A DNA stretch of 51,695 bases from an uncultured Eubacterium sp. (GTDB lineage Bacteria; Bacillota; Clostridia; Lachnospirales; Lachnospiraceae): positions 1 through 51,695 of the forward strand of contig CANDJC010000014.1 of NCBI GenBank assembly GCA_947384955.1, given 5' to 3'. The notes below the pieces were generated by a model. It was not told where the DNA came from. It did not search any database and saw only the letters and a list, made by a program, of their open reading frames with translations. Below are positions 42,537-51,600 of this stretch, piece after piece. Within the stretch, counting starts at the first letter, position 1, and every line of letters begins with the position of its first letter. The translations under genes were made by a program, and so were the position numbers.

Positions 42537-43730
42537 ATGAAATATGGAGTATTGATGCATAAGACGACAATGAATCTGGGAGATGATATTCAGGCCTATG
42601 CTTCCGCCCAGTTTCTGCCGCATATTGATTATATGGTAGAGCGGGAAAATATCGATTCGTTTCAGTCGAAAGACAATGAGCCGGTAGGCGTGATTATGAG
42701 TGCCTGGTGGATGTGGCAGAAATGGAACTGGCCGCCTGCAGAGTGCATTGTGCCGAAGCTGGTCAGCATGCATATGAACAATTATACGATTTACCGCAAA
42801 GCGTCTCCGATTCAGGATGAATGGCTCGAAGGCATTGGCGGGGAGTTTTTCCGTGCAAACGGCCCGGTGGGCTGCAGGGACCAGACGACACTGGATTTTT
42901 TCAGGGAGCGCGGATTTGACTGTTATTTCAGCGGCTGTATTACGCTGACGCTGCCGAAACAGAAGAAAACGCCGGATGCCGGCACGTATGTATGCCTGGT
43001 GGATTTAAAGCCGCAGCTTGAAGAAGCCGCCAGGGAGTGGTTAAAGGACAGCGGCCTGGAAATCCGTGTGCTGACGCATCACTGTGATTACAGAAAGTCG
43101 GATGCTTCCATGGAACAGCGGTTTGAGGCAGTGGAGGATATTCTGACACAGTACCAGAACGCACGCTTTGTCGTTACGAGGCGTCTGCATGTATCACTGC
43201 CATGCCTTGCGATGGAAACGCCGGTACTGTCGATTGTAAATATGAACGATACCGGAAATACAACAAGATGGGCCCCGTATTATAACTGGGTACACAATAT
43301 ATCAGATCAGGATTTTATTTCCGGGAATATTAATTTTGACTTTAACAATCCTCCGGCAAATAAGCAGGAGCATATGGCGACAAGAAACGCGCTCACAGAC
43401 AGCATCCGTCAGTTTATTGATGAGACAAAGGACTGCGGGCTTCCAATCGGAGAAATCAAAAAGACCTCTTATACGGAAGAGCAGGCCCGCCGCTGGCAGA
43501 ATGAGCTGATGCACTGGACACTGGAAAAATGGCTGCACCAGAACAGGGGACTGTTAGAAGAGCGCAATAAATATAAAAAGAAAGCGGCCACGCTGGAAAA
43601 ACGCCTGAAGAAAGGAAATGGCGGCATACTGCCTGAGGAGCTGGATAAAATTCAAAAGCTGGAACAAAAGCTGGATGATATCACGCTTAAGGACTGGGCA
43701 AAAGCATGCATGAAACGGCATAAAAAGTAA
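42537..43730 (+). CDS. Polysaccharide pyruvyl transferase family protein with C-terminal coiled coil
   Basis: A 397-residue protein of PF04230. The start MKYGVLMHKTTMNLGDDIQA carries the family N-G/N-L-GD motif; the second half has FVVTRRLHVSLPCLAMETPV, the conserved R-x-H segment of these transferases. They add pyruvate ketals to sugars or, in some cases, act as glycosyltransferases. The last ~90 residues (ALTDSIRQF... NKYKKKAATLEKRLKKGNGG... KIQKLEQKLDD) are charged and probably coiled coil. ATG at 42537 has GGAG seven bases before it; an in-frame ATG at 42525 adds four residues and cannot be excluded. Confidence 0.85.
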   Translation: MKYGVLMHKTTMNLGDDIQAYASAQFLPHIDYMVERENIDSFQSKDNEPVGVIMSAWWMWQKWNWPPAECIVPKLVSMHMNNYTIYRKASPIQDEWLEGIGGEFFRANGPVGCRDQTTLDFFRERGFDCYFSGCITLTLPKQKKTPDAGTYVCLVDLKPQLEEAAREWLKDSGLEIRVLTHHCDYRKSDASMEQRFEAVEDILTQYQNARFVVTRRLHVSLPCLAMETPVLSIVNMNDTGNTTRWAPYYNWVHNISDQDFISGNINFDFNNPPANKQEHMATRNALTDSIRQFIDETKDCGLPIGEIKKTSYTEEQARRWQNELMHWTLEKWLHQNRGLLEERNKYKKKAATLEKRLKKGNGGILPEELDKIQKLEQKLDDITLKDWAKACMKRHKK

Positions 43731-43806
43731 CTGCCCGCCGCCTGCTTCCTGCTTCCTGGAAAAACAGCAGGCTTGCAGTGAAATAAGAGCAGTTAACATA
43801 GAATAG

Positions 43807-43838
43807 GAGTAAAGCAGTAAAATGAGTAAAGCAGTAAA
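43807..43838 (+). repeat. Short tandem repeat across the nucleotidase start codon
   Basis: GAGTAAAGCAGTAAA occurs twice with a period of 17 bases (43807-43821 and 43824-43838), spanning the start codon. The only GGAG is 12 bases from the ATG, longer than usual, as if a short duplication had moved the RBS away. Confidence 0.7.
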
Positions 43839-46800
43839 GAAAAACGGAAGAACGTTTCGCAGCATTTTGAATTTCATGCTGGTATTCATTCTGGTATTCT
43901 TATCATGCCCCATGATGAATGCGAATGCGAAGACAGAGAAAAAGCCTGCAGCGCCGCAGATTCAGAAAGCGACTCTGCGGATTATATCTACGACGGACCT
44001 GCACGGCCAGGTATCAACGACACATTATGATAATGCAAGTGAAAAACCGGGAAGCCTGGCCCAGATTTATACGCTGATTAAGGAAGCCAGGCAGGAAACC
44101 GGGACGGGCAATACGCTGACCGTTGATACCGGAGATTCTGTATACGGCTATGCGGCAGATTATATCCTGGATAAATCCGGGGAAAATACTGTACAGCCGA
44201 TTTATAAAGCGATGGCGCTTGTCAATTATGATGCAATTGCACTTGGCAACCATGATTTTGACTACGGATATCCGTACATTGACAAACAGCTGGAATTATC
44301 CGGGCTGAAAAAGAAATGCGTAGTGTCTAATATCATAAGGGCGGATACGGGGCAGACGGCCTGGAACGAATCCAAAATGATTACCAAAAAACTGCGGACG
44401 GATAAAAATAAATCTGTCATTGTAGAAGTCGGGGTCATCGGCATTACGATTCCTTCCATGTCTTCTTACTCAAACTGCAAAGAAGACCTGATTGCGCTTC
44501 CGATTGTAAGTACTGTAGAAAAGCAGGCAGCGGCGTTAAAATCCCAGGGGGCGGATTTTGTCGTTGTTATCGCGCATTCCTCTATGGGGAACGCAAATCC
44601 GGATGCGGACAGCGACAATGCGGTCTATGCTCTGACGAAGCTTGAAAATGTAGATGCCATAGCCGCAGGACACGGCCATAAAAACTATCCGTCGTCTGAC
44701 AAGGCTTCTGCTTCTTATTATAATCTGCCGAATGTAGATAAAAAGACCGGACTTATGAACGGCAAACCGGTTACGATGGTAAAAGACCACGGAGCCGGCA
44801 TGGGAGTGATTGACCTGAATCTGGAAATAGACGAAGACGGGGAAATTGCAATTACAGGCTCTTCGGCAGAGCTTCGCATGGTAACGAAGGACACGCCTTC
44901 AAGTACGGCTATTTTAGATTCTCAGGAGCCGGAAATAGGCGCAGTGAACGAGTCGCTCAAAGAAGTAGTCGGCACGCTCGCAGCGGATGAAAAGATTAAC
45001 AGCTATTTTGCACTGTTAGAAGATAATTATGCGATTCAGCTCGTAAATGAATCGAAGCTTCAGTACGGGCTGGCTTATACCGGAGGGGCTGGAAAGCTGG
45101 AATACGGCAGCTGCCCGGTTGTGGCGACGACGAAATATACCTTAAGCGGCAGCCAGTCCGCCGAGGATAATATCAGCTTAAACGGTACAATTACAATGAA
45201 AGATATCCTGAATATGCAGCAGGATAACCATAATAACAACATTGTCTACTGGGTAACCGGCGCGCAGCTAAGAGAGCTGATTGAGTGGTCAGCCAGTGTC
45301 TATACAGCCGCAGACGGCAGCATTTCTTCCGATGAGGTATTAGAGCAGATGCTCGAAGAAAGAGGCGCGTCTTCGATTGCAGGAGCGGAATGGCTGGATG
45401 ACTGGAGCAGCTTTGCGGTATTTGACGGAATTGAGTATACCATTGACGCGACAAGGCAGCCGCGCTACTCCAAGGCGGGGGATTTGAAAAACGACTATTC
45501 GCAGCGTGTCATCAGTCTGACACACAACGGACAGCCGGTTATGGATGATCAAAAGCTCATACTTGTCAGCCATACGATTCCGAACGCAGACGCCACAGGC
45601 ACGATTTCATCGCAGAAGGTGCTCGGCAAATCAGACCTTGCATATGTGCATCTGATGAATTACATCAGACAGCAGCAGAAATTCGGAGACCTGAAATCAG
45701 ATACGGACCAGAACTGGAACGTCGTATTTGACGCGGACCGCGAATATATCGTGCGGGCAAGCGCATTTTCACAGACAGACGCGCTGATGAAGGAATGGTT
45801 TAACGGATTGTTAAGCAGCAATGACAAATTTGCTTATTACCTGGCAAAATTTATCCAGACAGATAAGACGGATACGATAAAACCGCTTCTGATTGTCGCG
45901 TCTGCAATGTCAGAAGAAACAGACCAGCCGGTTGATATCAAGGTGCAGGCAAGCGACCGCTCCGGTGTGAGCCGGATAAAATGGACAAAGGGCCAGGAAG
46001 CGGCAGACAGCACAGCATGGGAAACAGCGCAGGAGGTGACGCTCGGTTATTTTACGGTTACAGAAAACGGGATTTATTCCGTAAGGGCAGAAGATGCCTA
46101 TGGCAATGTAAGCGTGAAATATATCGAAGTATCGAATGTGAATCCGAATGCGGTGCAGGCGCCTACCATTAATAAAATCAGCAACAAAGGCTCTGCCCTG
46201 ACAGGAACTGCCAGATACGGAACGACAGTTCATATTAATGCAGACGGAAATACTTATGAAACAGAAGCATCCGCAGACGGCACATACACCTGTACGATTG
46301 AACGTCTGCCAGCCGGAAGGACGATATCTGCTTACTGTACCGACGAAAACGGAAAGCAGAGCAAGACGGTTTCTATCACGGTATTTAAAAACGGGCCGGA
46401 CATGCCGGTCATTGACCCGATTACAAATAAATCACTGAAGGTCACAGGACGCTACACAGGCTCTTCCGCAGCCGTGATTGCGATTGCGGGCACGACGGTA
46501 TACTGTTCTGCGGCAGACAAGGCGCTGTATATGAAATCAGATGCGTACAGCAAGGCAAGGGAGCTTCAGATTGTAGATTCTGTAATTACCGGGACGAACT
46601 TTGAAATGACGCTTCCGGTGCAGAACGCAGGAACATCCGTAAAATTTCTGACACTCGATAAAGCCGGCAGAAGAAGCGCTACGGCAGCCATTCAGACAGA
46701 GGATGCCGCGCCGGATGTGCCGGTTGTGGAAGAAATCTGCGACCTGGAAGATTTTGTTTACGGGCAGGTTACGAATGTAAAAGAATCCGGAACGGTAACG

Positions 46801-47514
46801 ATTATGTCAGGAGGCCGTCAGTACAGCGGTGAAATTGGCTCAGACGGCAGATTTGCGGTACAGACAGACGGGGGATTCAGCGCAGGCCAGGAAATTTTAG
46901 TGTCCGCAAGCGATATCAAAGACGGAGAATCCAGGACCAGTCTGGCAGCGTCTGTAAGCGTCCGGTCAAATGCTGATTTTACTTCCATGGCAGATACTAC
47001 GCTGCAGCCGGTTTATTCAAACAGCCTGGAGATTAAGGGCAGCACGCTGACAGGCTATGCGGTCAGTGTCATTGTACGCGGCAGGAGCACAAGGGTTACG
47101 ACTGACAGTATCGGCCAGTTTACGCATACGTTAAGCCAGCCGCTTATGGCAGGAGAAAAAGTATACGCTGTTGCCAGAAGCGGAGGAAAAATTGCGGAAA
47201 TTGCAGAAATGACCGTTACAGAATACGTGCCGGTTGTCGTTACGCCGGAAACACCGTCCGTGCTTACAAGCGATATCAATCTGTATACACAGCAGATTGA
47301 AGTGCTTGCAAAAGAATCCGGTACGATTGTGATGAATATTGACGGCGTGGATTATACGTCACAGACAGGCGTTTATAACCAGGCATATAACGGATATGTC
47401 TATACACTGCAGCTGCCGGCGGCTTATGCGGAGCAGACGATTTCCATACGTCTGATTAATGCATCCGGGATGTCCAGCGGCACGGTGACTGTGATAAGAA
47501 CAGGCAATATGTAA
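43822..47514 (+). CDS. Secreted 5'-nucleotidase / cyclic phosphodiesterase with Ig-like C-terminal repeats
   Basis: A 1230-residue exported protein. Residues 1-~36 are a signal peptide (hydrophobic ILNFMLVFILVFLSCPMM, then ANAKT). Residues ~50-330 are a calcineurin-like metallophosphatase: STTDLHGQVS, VDTGDSVYG, LGNHDFDYGYPY, VIAHSSMGNANP and AAGHGHKNYPSS supply the two-metal ligands. Residues ~370-640 are the 5'-nucleotidase substrate-binding domain (YWVTGAQLRELIEWSASVYT). The remaining ~550 residues are several Ig-like beta domains. No LPxTG motif or cell-wall-binding repeat ends it, so attachment is unclear. It would release phosphate and nucleosides outside the cell. It lies within the polymer cluster, where it may recycle nucleotides or act on polymer linkages. 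Confidence 0.9.
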   Translation: MSKAVKKNGRTFRSILNFMLVFILVFLSCPMMNANAKTEKKPAAPQIQKATLRIISTTDLHGQVSTTHYDNASEKPGSLAQIYTLIKEARQETGTGNTLTVDTGDSVYGYAADYILDKSGENTVQPIYKAMALVNYDAIALGNHDFDYGYPYIDKQLELSGLKKKCVVSNIIRADTGQTAWNESKMITKKLRTDKNKSVIVEVGVIGITIPSMSSYSNCKEDLIALPIVSTVEKQAAALKSQGADFVVVIAHSSMGNANPDADSDNAVYALTKLENVDAIAAGHGHKNYPSSDKASASYYNLPNVDKKTGLMNGKPVTMVKDHGAGMGVIDLNLEIDEDGEIAITGSSAELRMVTKDTPSSTAILDSQEPEIGAVNESLKEVVGTLAADEKINSYFALLEDNYAIQLVNESKLQYGLAYTGGAGKLEYGSCPVVATTKYTLSGSQSAEDNISLNGTITMKDILNMQQDNHNNNIVYWVTGAQLRELIEWSASVYTAADGSISSDEVLEQMLEERGASSIAGAEWLDDWSSFAVFDGIEYTIDATRQPRYSKAGDLKNDYSQRVISLTHNGQPVMDDQKLILVSHTIPNADATGTISSQKVLGKSDLAYVHLMNYIRQQQKFGDLKSDTDQNWNVVFDADREYIVRASAFSQTDALMKEWFNGLLSSNDKFAYYLAKFIQTDKTDTIKPLLIVASAMSEETDQPVDIKVQASDRSGVSRIKWTKGQEAADSTAWETAQEVTLGYFTVTENGIYSVRAEDAYGNVSVKYIEVSNVNPNAVQAPTINKISNKGSALTGTARYGTTVHINADGNTYETEASADGTYTCTIERLPAGRTISAYCTDENGKQSKTVSITVFKNGPDMPVIDPITNKSLKVTGRYTGSSAAVIAIAGTTVYCSAADKALYMKSDAYSKARELQIVDSVITGTNFEMTLPVQNAGTSVKFLTLDKAGRRSATAAIQTEDAAPDVPVVEEICDLEDFVYGQVTNVKESGTVTIMSGGRQYSGEIGSDGRFAVQTDGGFSAGQEILVSASDIKDGESRTSLAASVSVRSNADFTSMADTTLQPVYSNSLEIKGSTLTGYAVSVIVRGRSTRVTTDSIGQFTHTLSQPLMAGEKVYAVARSGGKIAEIAEMTVTEYVPVVVTPETPSVLTSDINLYTQQIEVLAKESGTIVMNIDGVDYTSQTGVYNQAYNGYVYTLQLPAAYAEQTISIRLINASGMSSGTVTVIRTGNM

Positions 47515-47533
47515 AAACGGCTGGATTATGATA

Positions 47534-47575
47534 CGGGAGGCCGATGTTACGTTACCGGCCTCCCGCCTGATTTTG
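47534..47575 (+). terminator. GC-rich hairpin after the nucleotidase gene
   Basis: CGGGAGGCCG / CGGCCTCCCG, a perfect 10-bp stem with a 12-base loop. The tail CCTGATTTTG has only a weak T-tract, so partial termination is likely. Confidence 0.65.
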
Positions 47576-47680
47576 TGAAAGATGTTTTGGGACTGGTACA
47601 GCATTTTAAATGGCATGTAGTTTTAATATAAAAGGCTGCCGCATCATGTGACATGCGAATGACAGGCAGTGAGGAAGATT

Positions 47681-49690
47681 ATGTATAAAAGACCTTACAG
47701 GAAAATTATTTACCGTAAAAAAGTAAATATTCTGCTTGTTCAGATTGTAAACCGGAATCTGGGCGATACGGTCATTGCAGATAATGCCGCTTATCTGGTT
47801 AAGAGGCAGCTGCCGTATTATATGAAAAAGCACTGCAGGCTGCAGCTTTATGATATTCAGAGCGAAGATTATGAAATGGTGCGCGAGGCTGACCTGATGA
47901 TTTTCGGCGGCGGCGGGCTGATTAAATACCGTCAGGAAGAGTTTCATTTTTATGTTCCCGCGCTTTTGGAATGTGCCAGGGAACATGAGATACCGGTGTA
48001 TTTTAACTGTGTAGGCGTGGAAGGATTTGACGGCTCAGACGAGCGCTGCCTGCGTCTTGCGCGCGCTTTGAATTTCGGGTGTGTCAAAGGGATTACCGTG
48101 CGGGATGATTTGGATACGCTTCAGAATTATTATTTAAACCGGGAATTAATTTCAAAGCTGATACGCGAAAACCCAGGGAGCGGAATCCCGGATTTAGATT
48201 TAGGCACAGAAACCGGCCGTGCTTTTACAGCTCCTTCGGCAGATACGGCTGTGTTTACGCCCGAGGTGTACGGCATAAAAAAAGAGGTCCGTACAGGTGT
48301 CATCGGGCTTGGCATTGTGCGCAGCCGGATTTTTGAAGATTACGGCATTTTGGAAATTACGAGGGAATTCCAGCTGGAAATGTGGCAGGGAATTGTCAGG
48401 GAACTGGAAGCGGGCGGATATCAGTGGAAGTTTTTTGTCAACGGCCTGAAGTCTGACTATGATTTTGCGCTGGAGGTTCTGGAAGCGATGGGCAGGAACG
48501 CAGAGCAGTATTTAGTGCCAAGGCCGGTGGAAAGCAGGGAGCTTGCAGAAACGATTGCTTCGTTTCAGGGCATCATTGCGTGCCGGATGCATGCGAATAT
48601 TATTGCGTATGCGCTCGGAGTCCCGAGCATCGGTCTTGTATGGAATGACAAAATGGTCTTCTGGGGAAAACGCATCGGCTATCCGCAGCGTTTCCTAAAA
48701 AGCCATCAGTTTCAGCCGGAGCAGATTGTGCGCTGCCTGGCAGAGAGCATGGAAGAAGGCGTGAAACCCTGCCCGAAAAGCTTAAAGGCCGGTATTGAAA
48801 AGCCGCTGCAGCGTTTTATCCGCGAGTATGCCTCCCTGGCATGGAAAAAACACAGGCGCGATTTTGTGCCGAAGCCGCAGGACTGGGCGGACCGGCTTGC
48901 CGCTGCAGCGTTAGGCGGCATCCATATGCGCTATACGAATATGAATACGCCAAAAGGGCTGGAGGGCGCGCTGGAGCATGGATTCCGCCTGCTGGAGGCA
49001 GACCTTCGCATGACAAAGGATAAGCGGCTTGTCTGTGTGAACGGCTGGTCAAAGGGAACGTATGAAAAGCTGGGCGTAAATCCCGCGCAGCAGGAAGAGG
49101 GCATAGACTATGATACGTTTTTAAAATGCCGGATGTACGGAGTATATGAAACCATGGATGCGGAGGGGCTGTTCGCACGCATGAAACAGGAGGAAGGCAG
49201 CTGGAAACTGATTCTGGATATCGGAAAGCCGAATAAGGAAGTGCTTTCCGATATGATAGAAGCGCTGCGCAGCCTGTGCGTTCCCGCGGATTACTGGCAG
49301 GAGCATCTGATGATACGGCTGCAGGGAAAATACGATGTGGAAATGGTGCAGCTTTCCGGCCTGCCCATGCAGCTGATGTATTATGTACCGCCTAAGCAGA
49401 AGAGAGAAGAAAAGAATCTGACACTCGATTCTATCGGAAAATTCTGCAAAAAGCGCGGCATTCAGTGGGTATCCATTGCAAAAGAGGCGCTGGATGAAGA
49501 ATTAATGGCATATTTAAAAAAACAGAAGCTGAAGACCTGTCTGTTCAGCTATAACCGCTATACCGATGTGTTACATGCGCTGGAGCTGGGCGCGGACTGG
49601 ATTGCCACCTCTTATCTTTCACCGGAAGAACTCAACGGACGGTATGAAAGAGGCTGGACTGTTGTTATCAGACAGAGGGTGAAACGATGA
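47681..49690 (+). CDS. Pyruvyl transferase domain fused to a degenerate GDPD-like domain
   Basis: A 669-residue fusion. Residues ~15-400 are a polysaccharide pyruvyl transferase domain: ILLVQIVNRNLGDTVIADNA (the N-L-GD motif), LMIFGGGGLIKYRQEEFHFY, and GIIACRMHANIIAYALGVPS (R-x-H). Residues ~420-669 resemble a glycerophosphodiester phosphodiesterase barrel: MNTPKGLEGALEHGFRLLEA followed by DLRMTKDKRLVCVNG matches the family's ENT-x-EAF...E-D-V-x-x-TKDG-x-xV-HD pattern. The first catalytic HR-G is read as HMR and the HD as NGW, so the classic acid-base histidines seem lost. I start at 47681 (GAGGAAG upstream) rather than at a GTG at 47669. It overlaps the next gene by ATGA. Confidence 0.78.
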   Translation: MYKRPYRKIIYRKKVNILLVQIVNRNLGDTVIADNAAYLVKRQLPYYMKKHCRLQLYDIQSEDYEMVREADLMIFGGGGLIKYRQEEFHFYVPALLECAREHEIPVYFNCVGVEGFDGSDERCLRLARALNFGCVKGITVRDDLDTLQNYYLNRELISKLIRENPGSGIPDLDLGTETGRAFTAPSADTAVFTPEVYGIKKEVRTGVIGLGIVRSRIFEDYGILEITREFQLEMWQGIVRELEAGGYQWKFFVNGLKSDYDFALEVLEAMGRNAEQYLVPRPVESRELAETIASFQGIIACRMHANIIAYALGVPSIGLVWNDKMVFWGKRIGYPQRFLKSHQFQPEQIVRCLAESMEEGVKPCPKSLKAGIEKPLQRFIREYASLAWKKHRRDFVPKPQDWADRLAAAALGGIHMRYTNMNTPKGLEGALEHGFRLLEADLRMTKDKRLVCVNGWSKGTYEKLGVNPAQQEEGIDYDTFLKCRMYGVYETMDAEGLFARMKQEEGSWKLILDIGKPNKEVLSDMIEALRSLCVPADYWQEHLMIRLQGKYDVEMVQLSGLPMQLMYYVPPKQKREEKNLTLDSIGKFCKKRGIQWVSIAKEALDEELMAYLKKQKLKTCLFSYNRYTDVLHALELGADWIATSYLSPEELNGRYERGWTVVIRQRVKR

Positions 49691-50817
49691 AGTTAAATAC
49701 AGATATAAAAATTTTCCTAAAGCAGTATGCAAAAATGGCTGTGCAGAATCTCCTGCTTCCGCTTGTATACCAGCTTCAGAAGCCGAAGAGAATAGAAAAA
49801 GGGCTTGTTGTTTTTGCAGACGCACATAATCAGAATGTGCCGTCAAGCATGGCGCCGCTTGTAAAAGAAGTGAAAAGGCGGGGAAACATGCGGGCTGTGC
49901 AGATTTATGACGATTATCAGCATATTTCGTTTCCGCGGCTGCTAAAAAGGATGCTTGTTTTTATGAAATATTATGCGAGGGCGGAATATGTTGTCATCTG
50001 TGATAATTTTCTGCCTGTTTCATCCTGCAGGAAGCGAAAAGAAACGACGGTGATTCAGCTGTGGCATGGGTGCGGGGCATTTAAAAAGTTCGGCTATGAT
50101 ACAACAGGGGATATTCCGGCGTATTATAAAGGAAATGTCTACCGCAATTATGATATCGTAACGGTCAGTGCGCCCGGGTGCGCGCCGCATTTTCAAAGCG
50201 CGATGCGTCTGCCGCAAAAGGTATTCCGGCCGCTTGGCGTCTGCCGTACGGATAAATTTTTCCGCGATACTTATAACCGGGCATGCAGGAAGCTGTTTTA
50301 TGAAAAGCATCCGGATGCAGAAGGAAAAAAGATTGTACTCTGGGCGCCGACCTTCCGCGGCAGTCCTGCCAGCCCGCAGCTTCCACAGTATGAGGATATT
50401 TTATCGCTGCGTGACCAGCTGCCGGAGGAGGTATTTTTGGTGATGAAGGTGCATCCGCATCTTTCGAAGAAGTATCCTTATGATAACAGCACCCTTTCGA
50501 CAGACCGGCTGCTTCCGGTGACAGACCTTCTGATTACGGATTATTCATCGATTCTGTTTGAATACTGCATTTATAAAAAACCGATGCTGTTTTATGCGCC
50601 GGATATGGATGCATACGGTGTGGAGCGCGGTTTTTATCTGGATTACAAAAAGCTGCCGGGAACGATTGTAACACAAAAAGAACAGCTTTTGCAGGAAGTC
50701 TTAAAAGCGCTTTCAAAAGGAAGAGAAGATAAGCGGGTTCAGGCATTTTATGATGCTTATATGTCGGGCTGCGATGGCAGGGTTACCGAAAGGCTGGCAG
50801 ATATTATGGGAGCATAA
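49687..50817 (+). CDS. CDP-glycerol glycerophosphotransferase family protein (TagB/TagF-type)
   Basis: A 376-residue polyol-phosphate transferase, the short form of the family without the N-terminal extension of the 595-residue one at 38749. Conserved pieces are VIQLWHGCGAFKKFGYD, PLGVCRTDKFF, IVLWAPTFRGS, MKVHPHLSKKYP and LLITDYSSILFEYCIYKKPM. A basic, partly hydrophobic N-terminus (FLKQYAKMAVQNLLLPLVYQ) probably sits on the membrane. Its start overlaps the preceding fusion gene, and a cytidylyltransferase follows 38 bases on. It may be the primase that adds the first polyol phosphate, with the larger protein as polymerase; this division is inferred from size. Confidence 0.88.
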   Translation: MKLNTDIKIFLKQYAKMAVQNLLLPLVYQLQKPKRIEKGLVVFADAHNQNVPSSMAPLVKEVKRRGNMRAVQIYDDYQHISFPRLLKRMLVFMKYYARAEYVVICDNFLPVSSCRKRKETTVIQLWHGCGAFKKFGYDTTGDIPAYYKGNVYRNYDIVTVSAPGCAPHFQSAMRLPQKVFRPLGVCRTDKFFRDTYNRACRKLFYEKHPDAEGKKIVLWAPTFRGSPASPQLPQYEDILSLRDQLPEEVFLVMKVHPHLSKKYPYDNSTLSTDRLLPVTDLLITDYSSILFEYCIYKKPMLFYAPDMDAYGVERGFYLDYKKLPGTIVTQKEQLLQEVLKALSKGREDKRVQAFYDAYMSGCDGRVTERLADIMGA

Positions 50818-50855
50818 ATTTGATTGATAAACAGAAAGCGGCAGGGTGATAAGAA

Positions 50856-51578
50856 ATGGCAGAAAAAAAGAACGTCTATGGCGTTGTGTTAGCGGGCGGA
50901 GTGGGAGCCCGTATGGGAAATGTGGAAAAACCAAAGCAGTTTATGGAGGTAGGGGGAAAACCGGTTCTGATTCTTGTGCTGGAAAAATTTGCGGTTCACC
51001 CGGGATTCGACCAGGTGCTTGTCCTGTCTCCCAAACAGTGGATTCGCTACACGCAGGATTTAATCCGCAAATATATACCGCAGCCGGAGCGGATTGCGGT
51101 GTTAGAAGGCGGGGATACAAGAAATGAAACCATTATGAATTCCATCCGGTATTTGGAAAAGGAGAACCTCTTAGATGAGGATACCGTGATTGTCACCCAT
51201 GATTCTGTCCGCCCGTTTGTCACACACCGCATACTGGAAGAAAATATACAGGCGGCAAAAGAATTCGGGGCCTGCGATACGGTTATTCCTGCGACAGATA
51301 CGATTGTACAGAGCAATTCCCACAAAATCATATCCGATATCCCGGACCGCTCTGTCATGTATCAGGGGCAGACGCCTCAGTCTTTTAAGGCGAAAAAACT
51401 GAAGCGGGTTTATGAATCACTGACAGAGCAGGAGAAAGAAATTTTAACGGATGCGTGTAAAATATTTGTGATTAAGGGGGAAGAAGTGCGGCTGGTGCAG
51501 GGTGAGGTTTATAATATTAAGATTACGTATCCGTATGATTTGAAGGTTGCAGAATCTTTAATTGCGGACAGGACGTAA
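50856..51578 (+). CDS. IspD/TarI-like cytidylyltransferase, copy 2
   Basis: A 240-residue cytidylyltransferase. Motifs: VVLAGGVGARMGNVEKPKQF, EGGDTRNETIMNSIRYLEKE, THDSVRPFVTHRILEENI, GQTPQSFKAKKL and the ending EVYNIKITYPYDLKVAESLI. GDTRNETI and the length are closer to TarI than to IspD. It is clearly diverged from the copy at 40548 (HDGVRPF there, HDSVRPF here), so the two may activate different alditol phosphates, for example ribitol and glycerol. Last gene before the window edge in the cluster. Confidence 0.87.
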   Translation: MAEKKNVYGVVLAGGVGARMGNVEKPKQFMEVGGKPVLILVLEKFAVHPGFDQVLVLSPKQWIRYTQDLIRKYIPQPERIAVLEGGDTRNETIMNSIRYLEKENLLDEDTVIVTHDSVRPFVTHRILEENIQAAKEFGACDTVIPATDTIVQSNSHKIISDIPDRSVMYQGQTPQSFKAKKLKRVYESLTEQEKEILTDACKIFVIKGEEVRLVQGEVYNIKITYPYDLKVAESLIADRT

Positions 51579-51600
51579 GGGGAAGACGGGATGGCCTCTC

